Shown here: in pieces, positions 7,916-15,084 of the stretch | How positions within the stretch are numbered: position 1 is the first letter of the stretch | Layout of the letters: each line of letters opens with the position of its first letter | Assembly: GCA_900756715.1 (NCBI GenBank) | Contig: CAAELC010000074.1 | Location: 1-17,481 of the forward strand | Length of the DNA stretch: 17,481 bases | Reading direction: 5' to 3' | Origin: an uncultured Oscillospiraceae bacterium | GTDB lineage: Bacteria > Bacillota > Clostridia > Oscillospirales > Oscillospiraceae | The notes under the pieces: model-generated | Databases searched by the model: none | What the model was told of the DNA's origin: nothing | The model's input: only the letters and a program-made list of their open reading frames with translations | Position numbers and translations under genes: made by a program

Positions 7916-7954
7916 AAACTGGCACCGCTGAGAAAGCGGTGCCAGTTTAGCTTT
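7916..7954 (+). terminator. intrinsic terminator of the transketolase operon
   Basis: Perfect 14-bp stem AAACTGGCACCGCT (7916-7929) / AGCGGTGCCAGTTT (7935-7948), 5-base loop, then the T-rich tail AGCTTTATTT. Confidence 0.85.
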
Positions 7955-8020
7955 ATTTAGCCTGCTATGCTGGACTTATATAAATCGCCGTAAAGCCGGA
8001 GATTCAAAGCAAAATGGCGG

Positions 8021-9371
8021 CTAATTCAGGCTTACATCGCGGTGTTTTTTGCTTAAATATACATAGAATATAATATTCAGGATGATTCCCACCACAGTAG
8101 ATACCGGGGCAGCAAGCCCTATCCGGGTCAAATTGGCGTTTGGCTGAATGCTCATATAATACGACAGCGGCAGGCGCACCAGGAGCGTTTGAACGATTCC
8201 CTGAGCCATGACCCATAGCGTCTGGTTGTTCCCGTTAAAATATCCGACCATACTGAATAGAATCGCCGTTACGATGGTTTCCGGTGCAAATCCCTTCAGA
8301 TATTCAAATCCTTTCTGTACCACTTCGGGATCCTTCGAAAAAATCGAAGCAAGCACATCCCCCTTCAAGAGTACCAACGCAAACACGGCGCACCCGAATA
8401 TCAGTCCTACACCGATGCCGGTAAGCATTGCCTCTTTGGCGCGCTTTTGCTTTCCGGCCCCCACATTCTGCGCAGCGAATGATGCCATGGACTGCATCAG
8501 TGCGCTTGGAATCAGCATGGCAAAGTTTACGATTTTGCTGGCAACACCATATCCGGAGGAGGCAGTCAATCCCAAACGATTGACGAAAGCGCAGAGTGCC
8601 AGAAAGGAAAGCTGCGTTAAAAACTCCTGCAGCGCCAACGGCAGTCCAAGCTTAAGAAATTTTCTGCACTGGGAGTTAATCCGAAAGTCCGCTTTGCTGA
8701 CGGAAAATGGCAGTTTCTTTTTCAGCAGCATAACGACCGCAAACACAACACTGACCGCCTGGGCCAATACCGTTGCAATTGCTGCGCCGGCTGCATCCAT
8801 CCCAAACCCGGCAACCAGAATCAAATCACCGGCAATATTTACAAGGCATGCCACCAGTACAAACAGCAGCGGTGATCTGCTGTCGCCAAGGCCCCTGAAA
8901 ATGGCAGAAAGCAGGTTGTAGGCAACGATGAATAAAATTCCGCAGCCTCAGATGCGGATGTAGCCGGCAGTGAGGTCAACTGCTTCTTCCGGAGCCTGCA
9001 TCAGCACTGCAATCGGTCGCGCAAAAAACGCCAGCACGGAAAATAGCACGACAGAAAGAATGGAAAATACCACTGCGGCTCCACCAAGGACGGAGCCTAT
9101 CTGCTTTTCCCTCTGCTCGCCAAGATAGCGTGCAATCAGAACCGTCACACCCATTGCAAGCTGCGTGACCACAAATGTAACAAGATTCAATACCTGACTG
9201 CCGGTAGAAACCGCCGATAAGCCGGCGGTGGATCCAAATTGCCCGACAACCAACAGGTCAACCGCACCGTAGGCTGCTTGCAGAATCAATGCCCCCCAAA
9301 ACCGGAAGCATAAAAAATGACAGTTTTTTCAGGATGCTGCCCTGTGCAAAATCTGCTTTATCAGTATTCAA
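8021..9371 (-). pseudogene. MATE-family efflux transporter, disrupted
   Basis: Multidrug/drug:Na+ or H+ antiporter of the MATE family. Joining the frames gives about 449 residues, the normal length, with repeated hydrophobic segments and MATE sequence such as AAYGAVDLLVVGQFG, IFRGLGDS and NRLGLTASSGYGVASK. Two lesions are visible. A run of six G on the minus strand (9292-9297) carries one extra base: the frame starting at TTG 9371 (LNTDKADFAQGSILKKLSFF) runs off, while the body continues in another frame at ...ALILQAAYGAVD. A TGA at 8948-8950 then interrupts the body at about codon 141 (AGYIRI-stop-GCGILFIVAYN), where relatives would have a sense codon. The start overlaps the marR 3' end by 11 bases, so the two form one operon. 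Without correction neither long frame yields a full transporter. Sequencing error cannot be excluded for the homopolymer change. Confidence 0.88.
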
Positions 9372-9812
9372 GTGAAATCCGCCCTTCCGACATAACCCGA
9401 TAGAGTTTCTCAATCGTCCCAATCGTACAGGCGGCCTCCTCATCAGAAATATCTGCCAGCAGCGGCGCAAGCTGCGTGAAAAACTGTGCATTGTAGGTCT
9501 GTGACAGTCTTTTTCCCGCATCTGTGATTGTCACATAAGCAACGCGCCCATCTTCTTCCGAGGACATTTTTTCAGATAACCGGCGTGTTCCATCTCTTTG
9601 ACTGTCCGGGTCACGCCTGGACGAGGAATGTTCAGTGCATCACTGATGTCAGACACCTTTACCCGTATGCCGCCCTGCTCCAGACTTTCTATGGTATCAA
9701 GATAGTGGATGTACAAGGATGTAACCCCCTTCGGAAGTGCCGGAAGCAATTCGCGGACACGCTTTGTCTGATAGCAGGCATCCAGCAAAGCCTTTATCTG
9801 CTCAACCTTCAT
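9361..9812 (-). pseudogene. MarR-family transcriptional regulator, frameshifted
   Basis: Winged-helix repressor of the MarR family, expected to bind a palindromic operator and control the adjacent efflux gene. The first part (MKVEQIKALLDACYQ... to VTRTVKEMEHAGYLKK) carries the DNA-recognition helix region (VSDISDALNIPRPGVTR); the second part (SSEEDGRVAYVTITDAGKRL) supplies the wing and C-terminal dimerisation helices. The parts are in different frames: the T-run at 9567-9572 (six A on the minus strand) is one base short of the seven needed to read LKKMSSEEDGR. Restoring one base gives exactly 150 residues, the usual length. ATG 9812 is chosen because GGGGG lies 5 to 6 bases upstream; the in-frame ATG at 9824 has no site. 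Confidence 0.88.
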
Positions 9813-9829
9813 ATATACCCCCATTTAAT

Positions 9830-9853
9830 TATCAAAAGCAATTATCTTTGATA
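9830..9853 (-). promoter_or_regulatory. candidate MarR operator
   Basis: Perfect 7-bp arms TATCAAA (9830-9836) and TTTGATA (9847-9853) with a 10-base centre, plus a direct repeat of AATTATC at 9827 and 9840. It directly abuts the -10 of the marR promoter and would cover the transcript start. Size and symmetry are typical of MarR-family operators, so autoregulation is the likely role. Confidence 0.6.
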
Positions 9854-9882
9854 GATATATGATTACACCGCAGTTTTGTCAA
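9854..9882 (-). promoter_or_regulatory. promoter of the marR-MATE operon
   Basis: On the minus strand, -35 TTGACA (9877-9882, consensus) and -10 TATATC (9854-9859) with a 17-base spacer. Predicted start near 9847, inside the candidate operator. Confidence 0.65.
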
Positions 9883-10041
9883 TGCACACAAGAGAATAAA
9901 CATCCCCATTTTTAAACATACACAGTCATACAAACTGCACAAGGCAGCTGTCAGCGTAGGCTGTTCTATTTTCTTTGTTTCTGACAACCCTATTGACCTG
10001 ACAAATACAGCGGCGGCCATACCGGCGCAGCAGAAAAGCAG
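9883..10041. other. intergenic remainder between marR promoter and fba terminator
   Basis: Part of a 303-base gap between marR and fba, the rest of which is the marR control region and the fba terminator. A minus-strand frame here reads like the last membrane segment and tail of a major-facilitator transporter (FFLLFCCAGMAAAVFVR then SETKK), but its only upstream sequence is the terminator hairpin and no start site is visible. It is either chance or a small gene remnant. Confidence 0.3.
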
Positions 10042-10081
10042 AAAAAAGGGATATGCACCGTTAATGGTACACATCCCTTTT
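10042..10081 (-). terminator. intrinsic terminator of fba
   Basis: On the minus strand, a 16-bp stem (arms 10066-10081 and 10044-10059, including G-U pairs) with a 6-base loop, ending in TTTTTT (10047-10042). It lies 35 bases after the fba stop codon. Confidence 0.85.
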
Positions 10082-10115
10082 CTATTTCTATCAATTGCCT
10101 TAAAAAGGAAGGAAA

Positions 10116-11054
10116 TCAGAATGCCTTGCCATCGCAGCCCAAAACATCAACAATCTTGTGCGCAACCATAGCCTTGATTGCGGCACGAGCGGGCTTGAGA
10201 TACTGACGCGGATCAAAATCAGCGGGATACAGGGCGAAGTGCTCCCGGATGGAGGCAGTCATGGCAAGACGCAGGTCGGAGTCAATGTTAATCTTGCAGA
10301 CAGCCATAGAGGCAGCCTTGCGCAGCTGATCCTCAGGCACACCAATAGCGCCGGGCATATTGCCGCCATACTTGTTGATCTTCTCCACAAACTCCTGCGG
10401 AACAGAGGAAGAACCATGCAGCACAATGGGGAAACCGGGCAGCTTCTTCTCCACCTCTTCCAGCACATCAAAGCGCAGCTGGGGCTTGGTACCGGGCTTG
10501 AACTTATACGCGCCGTGGCTGGTACCGATTGCAATGGCCAGAGAATCGCAGCCAGTCTTTTCCACGAACTCCTGCACCTCCTCGGGGTGCGTATAGGAGG
10601 AATCCTCGGCAGAAACATTTACCTCGTCCTCGATGCCGGCCAGAGTACCCAGCTCGGCCTCCACCACTACGCCGTGGTCGTGCGCATACTCAACCACCTG
10701 ACGGGTCAAGGCGATATTTTCGGCAAAGGGCTTGGAGGAAGCATCAATCATGACGGAAGTAAAGCCATCGTCAATGCAGGACTTGCACAGTTCAAAGCTG
10801 TCACCATGATCCAGATGCAGGCAGATAGGCAGTCCGGTTTCTTCCACGGCAGCCTCTACCAGCTTCATCAGATAGGTGCGGTTTGCATAAGCGCGGGCTC
10901 CCTTGGACACCTGCAGAATCAGAGGTGCTTTCAGATCGGCAGCAGCTTCCGTGATTCCCTGAATGATTTCCATGTTGTTGACATTGAATGCACCGATGGC
11001 ATAACCGCCCTTATAGGCCTTTTCAAACATTTCTTTCGATGTTACCAGAGGCAT
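10116..11054 (-). CDS. fba: class II fructose-1,6-bisphosphate aldolase
   Basis: Cleaves fructose 1,6-bisphosphate into dihydroxyacetone phosphate and glyceraldehyde 3-phosphate using a divalent zinc-type metal; works in both glycolysis and gluconeogenesis. The 312 residues form a single TIM barrel with AFNVNNMEI (22-30), catalytic Asp82 and metal ligand His83 in HLDHGDS, EAELG (132-136), His180 in GTSHGAYKF, His213 in VLHGSSS, and the phosphate-binding NIDSDLR (256-262). ATG 11054 follows AAAGGAG about 9 bases upstream. It has its own promoter and terminator and is divergent from pfp, the preceding glycolytic step. Complete and intact. Confidence 0.96.
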   Translation of the reverse strand: MPLVTSKEMFEKAYKGGYAIGAFNVNNMEIIQGITEAAADLKAPLILQVSKGARAYANRTYLMKLVEAAVEETGLPICLHLDHGDSFELCKSCIDDGFTSVMIDASSKPFAENIALTRQVVEYAHDHGVVVEAELGTLAGIEDEVNVSAEDSSYTHPEEVQEFVEKTGCDSLAIAIGTSHGAYKFKPGTKPQLRFDVLEEVEKKLPGFPIVLHGSSSVPQEFVEKINKYGGNMPGAIGVPEDQLRKAASMAVCKINIDSDLRLAMTASIREHFALYPADFDPRQYLKPARAAIKAMVAHKIVDVLGCDGKAF

Positions 11055-11090
11055 AACTCAAATCTCCTTTACTTTTGAATTTGCGTTAAG

Positions 11091-11120
11091 CTGTACAGAA
11101 TGATTGGAATCATTGTACTG
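11091..11120. promoter_or_regulatory. palindrome at the fba transcription start, candidate operator
   Basis: Core AATGATT-GG-AATCATT (11099-11114), flanked by GTACA on the left (11093-11097) and TGTAC on the right (11114-11118), so symmetry extends to about 26 bases with one unpaired base. It spans roughly +1 to +28 of the predicted fba transcript. A second TACAAT (minus strand, 11112-11117) lies inside it. Confidence 0.45.
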
Positions 11121-11125
11121 TTTGC

Positions 11126-11153
11126 ATTGTACCACATTTTTTTTAATTTGCAA
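11126..11153 (-). promoter_or_regulatory. sigma-A promoter of fba, extended -10
   Basis: On the minus strand, -10 TACAAT (11126-11131) is preceded by TGG, giving an extended -10, with -35-like TTGCAA (11148-11153) at a 16-base spacer. A better hexamer TTGACT (11155-11160) is 23 bases from the -10 and too far. Predicted start near 11119. Confidence 0.6.
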
Positions 11154-11163
11154 TAGTCAATGG

Positions 11164-11192
11164 TTTACTTTATGGTCTTCTCATGGTAAAAT
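11164..11192 (+). promoter_or_regulatory. promoter of pfp
   Basis: -35 TTTACT (11164-11169) and -10 TAAAAT (11187-11192), 17-base spacer, 46 bases before the pfp ATG. It lies back to back with the fba promoter. Confidence 0.55.
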
Positions 11193-11238
11193 ATCACTAA
11201 TCCCCAAAAATGACACTTCAAAACAGGAGGCTTTTCCA

Positions 11239-12477
11239 ATGAACGAGTTGAAAGGCGCATGCATCATCGGCCAATCCGGCGGTCCTACTTCCGTTATAAA
11301 CGCCAGCGCTTATGGTGTGATTGACACGGCGCTGAAATCCAGCGCCATCACCCAGGTGCTCGGCGCAGAGCACGGCATTAAAGGCGTGCTGAATGACCGG
11401 CTGTTTGACATGGGGCTGGAGGATCCTGAGGAGCTGCGGCTGCTGAAATATACTCCGTCCTCTGCGCTGGGGTCCTGCCGCTATAAAATTGCCGATCCCA
11501 CGGTGGATGACACGGATTACAAGCGCATTCTGGAGGTATTCAAAAAGCACAATGTCCGCTATTTCTTCTATAATGGCGGCAACGACTCTATGGATACCTG
11601 CAATAAGATCAACCAGTACATGCAGTCCGTGGGCTATGAGTGCCGCGTTATGGGTGTTCCCAAGACCATCGACAACGATCTGTTCGGAACAGACCACTGC
11701 CCCGGCTTTGCCTCTGCAGCCAAGTATATCGCTACTTCTATGATGGAGGTCTATCAAGATGCCCATGTATACGACACCGGCATGATTGCTGTTGTGGAAA
11801 TCATGGGCCGTCACGCAGGCTGGTTGGCAGCCTCCGCTGCGCTGGCCAGTGAATACGGCGCCGGTCCGGATCTGATTTATCTGCCGGAAACCGACTTTGA
11901 CATGCAGCAGTTTATCAACGATGTAAAGCGCGTATATGCCGAAAAAGGAAACTGCCTGGTGGCCGTTTCCGAGGGTATCCATTATGCCGACGGCGGCTTC
12001 GTTTCAGAGGCAAAGGTGGAAAAGACCGACGGCTTCGGCCATGCACAGTTGGGCGGGCTTGCCACGATTCTGGCACAGGTGCTGAAGGAGGAAACCGGCG
12101 CCAAGGTACGCGGCATTGAGCTGAACCTGCTGCAGCGCTGCGCGGCACATCTGGCCTCTGAAACAGACATTGAGGAGTCCTTCATGGCGGGCAAGGCAGC
12201 CGTGGAGAATGCTGTTAACGGCATCAATGGCCGAATGATCGGCTTTGAGCGCGGCATTCAGGGCGGCAAATATGCCTGCAAGACAAAGCTCATCCCTCTG
12301 ATGGAAGTTGCAAATGTAGAAAAGAAGATTCCCCGGGAGTGGATCAATGAGGCTGGAAACGGTGTAAACCACCAGTTCATCGAATATGCGCTGCCCTTAA
12401 TTCAGGGTGAGCCGGAGCTGCCCAAGCAGGACTCTCTCCCCCGCTTTGCAAAGCTGAAGAAGATTCTTGCCAAGTAA
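11239..12477 (+). CDS. pfp: 6-phosphofructokinase, pyrophosphate-dependent type
   Basis: Phosphorylates fructose 6-phosphate to the 1,6-bisphosphate. The 412-residue protein carries the phosphofructokinase motifs GQSGGPTSVIN (11-21), GGNDSMDT (113-120), PKTIDNDL (141-148) and MGRHAGW (189-195). Asp at the position of E. coli Gly104 (GGND versus GGDG) and Lys at Gly124 (PKTIDND versus PGTIDND) are the established markers for pyrophosphate rather than ATP as donor, so the reaction is probably reversible. ATG 11239 is chosen for AGGAGG (11225-11230), 8 bases upstream; the frame is open further back but lacks another site and would run through the promoter. Donor specificity is inferred from residues; an ATP-using enzyme is less likely. 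Confidence 0.9.
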   Translation: MNELKGACIIGQSGGPTSVINASAYGVIDTALKSSAITQVLGAEHGIKGVLNDRLFDMGLEDPEELRLLKYTPSSALGSCRYKIADPTVDDTDYKRILEVFKKHNVRYFFYNGGNDSMDTCNKINQYMQSVGYECRVMGVPKTIDNDLFGTDHCPGFASAAKYIATSMMEVYQDAHVYDTGMIAVVEIMGRHAGWLAASAALASEYGAGPDLIYLPETDFDMQQFINDVKRVYAEKGNCLVAVSEGIHYADGGFVSEAKVEKTDGFGHAQLGGLATILAQVLKEETGAKVRGIELNLLQRCAAHLASETDIEESFMAGKAAVENAVNGINGRMIGFERGIQGGKYACKTKLIPLMEVANVEKKIPREWINEAGNGVNHQFIEYALPLIQGEPELPKQDSLPRFAKLKKILAK

Positions 12478-12491
12478 AAATAGCTGAAAAC

Positions 12492-12532
12492 AACAGGGAA
12501 TGCGGCCATTGCATGTGGCTGCATTCCCTGTT
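12492..12532. terminator. bidirectional terminator between pfp and coaX
   Basis: 17-bp stem with one G-U pair (arms 12492-12508 and 12516-12532) and a 7-base loop. The plus-strand tail TGGTTGGTT is only moderately T-rich; the minus-strand tail contains GTTTT and a later TTTTT. It sits 14 bases after the pfp stop and 59 after the convergent coaX stop, so it probably ends both transcripts. Confidence 0.7.
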
Positions 12533-12591
12533 TGGTTGGTTGAGCATCTGTACAAATTATGTGCTTGCCCTGCTCTTTTGCATTTCAGGAC

Positions 12592-13365
12592 TTATCCCCT
12601 GTTTTTCAGATAAATCAGCTGAAGTCCCTCCATCAGCAGGTACTTGTCATAGCGAATTTGGTGGCGACAGTAACGGACAATCACCGGGGCATTGCTGCCG
12701 GTGGCCACAATGGTAGGTGTCTGGCCCGGGATGGTTTCCAGAACACGGTCAATAATGCCGTCAAGCATGCCGGCTGTTCCATAAACGATACCGCTGCGCA
12801 TACAGTCCTCTGTATTCTTGCCGATCAGCGTTTTAGGATGTTGAAGCGCCACATCCTGAAGAAGCGCAGAATGGCGGGACAGGGCATCCAGCGATACACG
12901 GACACCAGGGAACATAAGCCCGCCCTCATAGCTGCGCTGGGCCGAAATATAGGAAACGGTGGTCGCCGTCCCCATTTCGATCATGATAATAGGAGCAGTG
13001 TATTTTTCCAGCGACGCAACGGCATTTGCAACCAAATCCGCGCCCAGTTGATTATGCACCTCCATGCGGATGTTCAGGCCGGTTTTAATGCCGGGACCCA
13101 CAACCATTGGGGCTTTACCAAGAAGCCGTGTCAGCGCCTTTGTCATCATAAAATTGATACCGGGCACCACGCTGGAGAAGATGGCGCCTGTCACATCACG
13201 AACATCATATCCATACAAGGAAAAGAGGTTCATCAGGTCAATGCTGATCTGGTCAGCAGTTTTACGGCTGTCTGTATCCAGCGAGGCCAGAAATTTTAGT
13301 TCTTTATCCAATCCGAACAGGCCAACGCTGATATTGGAGTTGCCGATGTCAATGGCCAAAAGCAT
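12592..13365 (-). CDS. coaX: type III pantothenate kinase
   Basis: Phosphorylates pantothenate with ATP, the first step of coenzyme A synthesis. The 257 residues match the CoaX subfamily (ASKHA fold) rather than CoaA or PanK2 types: phosphate motif LAIDIGNSNISVGLF (3-17), GPGIKTGLNIR, LGADLVANAVA with the active-site Asp, and the second phosphate/adenosine motif MIEMGTATT. ATG 13365 is preceded by GGGGAGG about 9 bases upstream. It has its own promoter and is convergent with pfp. Type III enzymes are typically monovalent-cation dependent and insensitive to CoA feedback; that is family knowledge, not read here. Confidence 0.95.
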   Translation of the reverse strand: MLLAIDIGNSNISVGLFGLDKELKFLASLDTDSRKTADQISIDLMNLFSLYGYDVRDVTGAIFSSVVPGINFMMTKALTRLLGKAPMVVGPGIKTGLNIRMEVHNQLGADLVANAVASLEKYTAPIIMIEMGTATTVSYISAQRSYEGGLMFPGVRVSLDALSRHSALLQDVALQHPKTLIGKNTEDCMRSGIVYGTAGMLDGIIDRVLETIPGQTPTIVATGSNAPVIVRYCRHQIRYDKYLLMEGLQLIYLKNRG

Positions 13366-13393
13366 TTAAAATTCCTCCCCGTTTGTTTTCTTC

Positions 13394-13422
13394 ATTGTAC
13401 CACGCAGAACAGGTCTTGGCAA
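13394..13422 (-). promoter_or_regulatory. sigma-A promoter of coaX
   Basis: On the minus strand, -35 TTGCCA (13417-13422) and -10 TACAAT (13394-13399) with a 17-base spacer and a TGG extended -10. The GTGGTACAATG core is identical to that of the fba promoter. The -35 touches the end of the spoIVA terminator. Confidence 0.7.
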
Positions 13423-13467
13423 TAGAAAACAGGCACGACAAGCTTGCTTGCCGCGCCTGTTTTCTAT
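13422..13467 (-). terminator. intrinsic terminator of spoIVA
   Basis: Inverted repeat with 22-base arms (13422-13443 and 13446-13467), 20 of 22 paired, with only a 2-base centre. Read on the minus strand the second arm ends in TGTTTTCTAT, giving a short T-rich end. It lies 14 bases after the spoIVA stop. Confidence 0.7.
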
Positions 13468-13481
13468 AAAGCTTATTAACA

Positions 13482-14957
13482 TTACAATATAATGCAAATC
13501 AGGCCTCCGCTTCCTTCGTTGATGATACGCTCCAGTGCTGTCTGCATTTTTTTGCGGGCATCCTCCGGCATTCGTTTCAGCTTGCCTTGCAGATCATCGC
13601 CCACAATTTCATTAAAGCTGCGGCCAAAAATATTGGACTGCCACAGCTTGTTTGTGTCTCCTTCAAACTCCTGTAACAGGTAATTCACCATATCCTCCGA
13701 TTGTTTTTCGTTGCCCACAATGGGAGATACTGTTGTTTGAATGTCAGCGCGAATCATATGGATGGATGGAGCACTGGCTCGCATCTTTAGCCCATAGCGT
13801 CCTCCCTGACGCACAATCTCCGGGTCCTCTAGTTCCATTTCCTCCAGTCCAGGCAGGACGATTCCATAGCCGGTGGTATACGCCTCCTGCAGTGCCGGCG
13901 CGACCTTCTCGTACTGCCGCCTGATCTGGGCAAGCTGTGTCAGCAACTGCATCAGATCTCCATCATCAGATACTGTAAAGCCAGACGCCTTTCCAATCGT
14001 TTCATAGAACAGTTGCCTCGGCGGCAAAAGTTCTATCTCCGCCTGACCGGTTCCAAGTTCCATACGGAGCAGCCGGGCCTGCTCCACCAAATCACATCCC
14101 TGAAGCGCACGGAGCAATTGATCGCACTGGCGCATATGAAAAAGGCAACCACTTTGTCCGGCCACCGCCTGAAACAGTCCCTGCCGAATGGGATGATCTT
14201 CATCCAGAGCATCAATCCATGAAGGCAGAAAAACATCCAGCTCCTGCAGCGGGAACTCATAGAGGATACTTTGCAGCATGGCCTGTATTTCCCCATCGTC
14301 CAACCGCAGGCAGTTAACCGGCAGACATTTTGCGCCATATTTCTTTTCCAACTCGGCGGCCAGTGCGATACTTTCCTTGCTTTCCGGCGTTATGGTATTA
14401 AGCAGCACAACGAAAGGCTTTCCGAGTTCCTGCAACTCCCGGATGACCCGTTCCTCCGCCTCCTGATAGTCCTGTCGGGGAATGTCCGTGATGGAACCGT
14501 CTGTCGTGACGACTACACCTACCGTAGAATGCTCACTGATAACTTTGCGGGTACCCAGTTCGGCCGCCTCCGCCATGGGGATTTCATGGTCGTACCACGG
14601 CGTCATGACCATGCGCGGGGCCAGATCCTCATATTGCCCCACGGCACTTGGAATCAGATAGCCAACGCAATCCACCAGCCGGACAGAGCAGACTGCCCCA
14701 TCCGGCAGCTTCAATTCTACCGCCTCCTCGGGAACAAATTTGGGCTCGGCCGTCATAATGGTGCGCCCGGAGCCACTTTGCGGCAGCTCATCCTTAGCAC
14801 GGTCGCGGCGAAAGCCGCTGTCCATGTTGGGCAGCACCTGCGTTTCCATAAAGCGCTTGATAAAAGTAGATTTTCCGGTTCGGACAGGTCCCACCACACC
14901 AATGTAAATGCTGCCCTCCGTTCGCTGCACAATACTCTGATAAATATCGGTGACCAT
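13482..14957 (-). CDS. spoIVA: stage IV sporulation protein A, spore-coat ATPase
   Basis: Morphogenetic ATPase that polymerises on the forespore surface to form the basement layer of the spore coat. The 491 residues equal the B. subtilis length. N-terminal NTPase domain with Walker A GPVRTGKSTF (23-32), LVDCVGY with the DxxG-like motif, GPRM-like APRMVMTPWY and STVGVVVTTDGSI; the C-terminus has SIHMIRADI, GNEKQSE and the family ending IINEGSGGLICIIL. ATG 14957 is chosen over an in-frame codon at 15026 because that codon lies upstream of the sigma-E-type promoter, and homology begins at MVTDIYQSIVQRTEGSIY; AAAGGA lies about 11 bases upstream. Monocistronic between two terminators. The organism should be capable of sporulation. 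Confidence 0.97.
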   Translation of the reverse strand: MVTDIYQSIVQRTEGSIYIGVVGPVRTGKSTFIKRFMETQVLPNMDSGFRRDRAKDELPQSGSGRTIMTAEPKFVPEEAVELKLPDGAVCSVRLVDCVGYLIPSAVGQYEDLAPRMVMTPWYDHEIPMAEAAELGTRKVISEHSTVGVVVTTDGSITDIPRQDYQEAEERVIRELQELGKPFVVLLNTITPESKESIALAAELEKKYGAKCLPVNCLRLDDGEIQAMLQSILYEFPLQELDVFLPSWIDALDEDHPIRQGLFQAVAGQSGCLFHMRQCDQLLRALQGCDLVEQARLLRMELGTGQAEIELLPPRQLFYETIGKASGFTVSDDGDLMQLLTQLAQIRRQYEKVAPALQEAYTTGYGIVLPGLEEMELEDPEIVRQGGRYGLKMRASAPSIHMIRADIQTTVSPIVGNEKQSEDMVNYLLQEFEGDTNKLWQSNIFGRSFNEIVGDDLQGKLKRMPEDARKKMQTALERIINEGSGGLICIIL

Positions 14958-15003
14958 CCATATATCATTCCTTTCCCCTGAGCAGGCCGTAATCGTTTGC
15001 TCT

Positions 15004-15032
15004 ACTGTATGAGGGACCGGACGCATTTAGAC
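15004..15032 (-). promoter_or_regulatory. sigma-E-type promoter of spoIVA
   Basis: On the minus strand, -10 CATACAGT (15004-15011) matches the sigma-E consensus CATACANT exactly. GTCTAAAT (15025-15032) lies 13 bases upstream and partly matches the -35. The expected start near 14997 gives a leader of about 40 bases. SpoIVA is a known sigma-E target, which supports the reading. Confidence 0.65.
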
Positions 15033-15034
15033 GC

Positions 15035-15068
15035 AAAATGGCTGCGGAATTTCTTCCGCAGCCATTTT
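15035..15068 (-). terminator. intrinsic terminator of the trmK-nif3-yebC run
   Basis: Perfect 15-bp stem AAAATGGCTGCGGAA / TTCCGCAGCCATTTT (15035-15049, 15054-15068) with a 4-base loop; on the minus strand it ends in ATTTTGCGTCT. It lies 16 bases after the yebC stop and just upstream of the spoIVA promoter. Confidence 0.85.
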
Positions 15069-15084
15069 CATATCTGGACAGAAA

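Noticed and set aside
8208..8921. Open frame antisense to the MATE gene
   Set aside because: The minus strand encodes clear membrane helices and MATE motifs; the plus frame does not resemble a protein family.
8948..8950. TGA recoding (selenocysteine or genetic-code change)
   Set aside because: TGA ends ligA, the transketolase N subunit, trmK and the DUF1858 gene here, so the code is standard; the transporter also has a separate frameshift and no selenium motif is expected in this family.
10158..11078. Long open frame antisense to fba (306 codons)
   Set aside because: Sits opposite a clearly conserved aldolase gene and has no family resemblance or ribosome-binding site; it arises from codon bias.
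11218..11982. Open frame antisense to pfp
   Set aside because: Mirror of the phosphofructokinase coding strand with no start signals.
14271..14981. Open frame antisense to spoIVA
   Set aside because: spoIVA is conserved to its final residues on the minus strand; this frame is its shadow.
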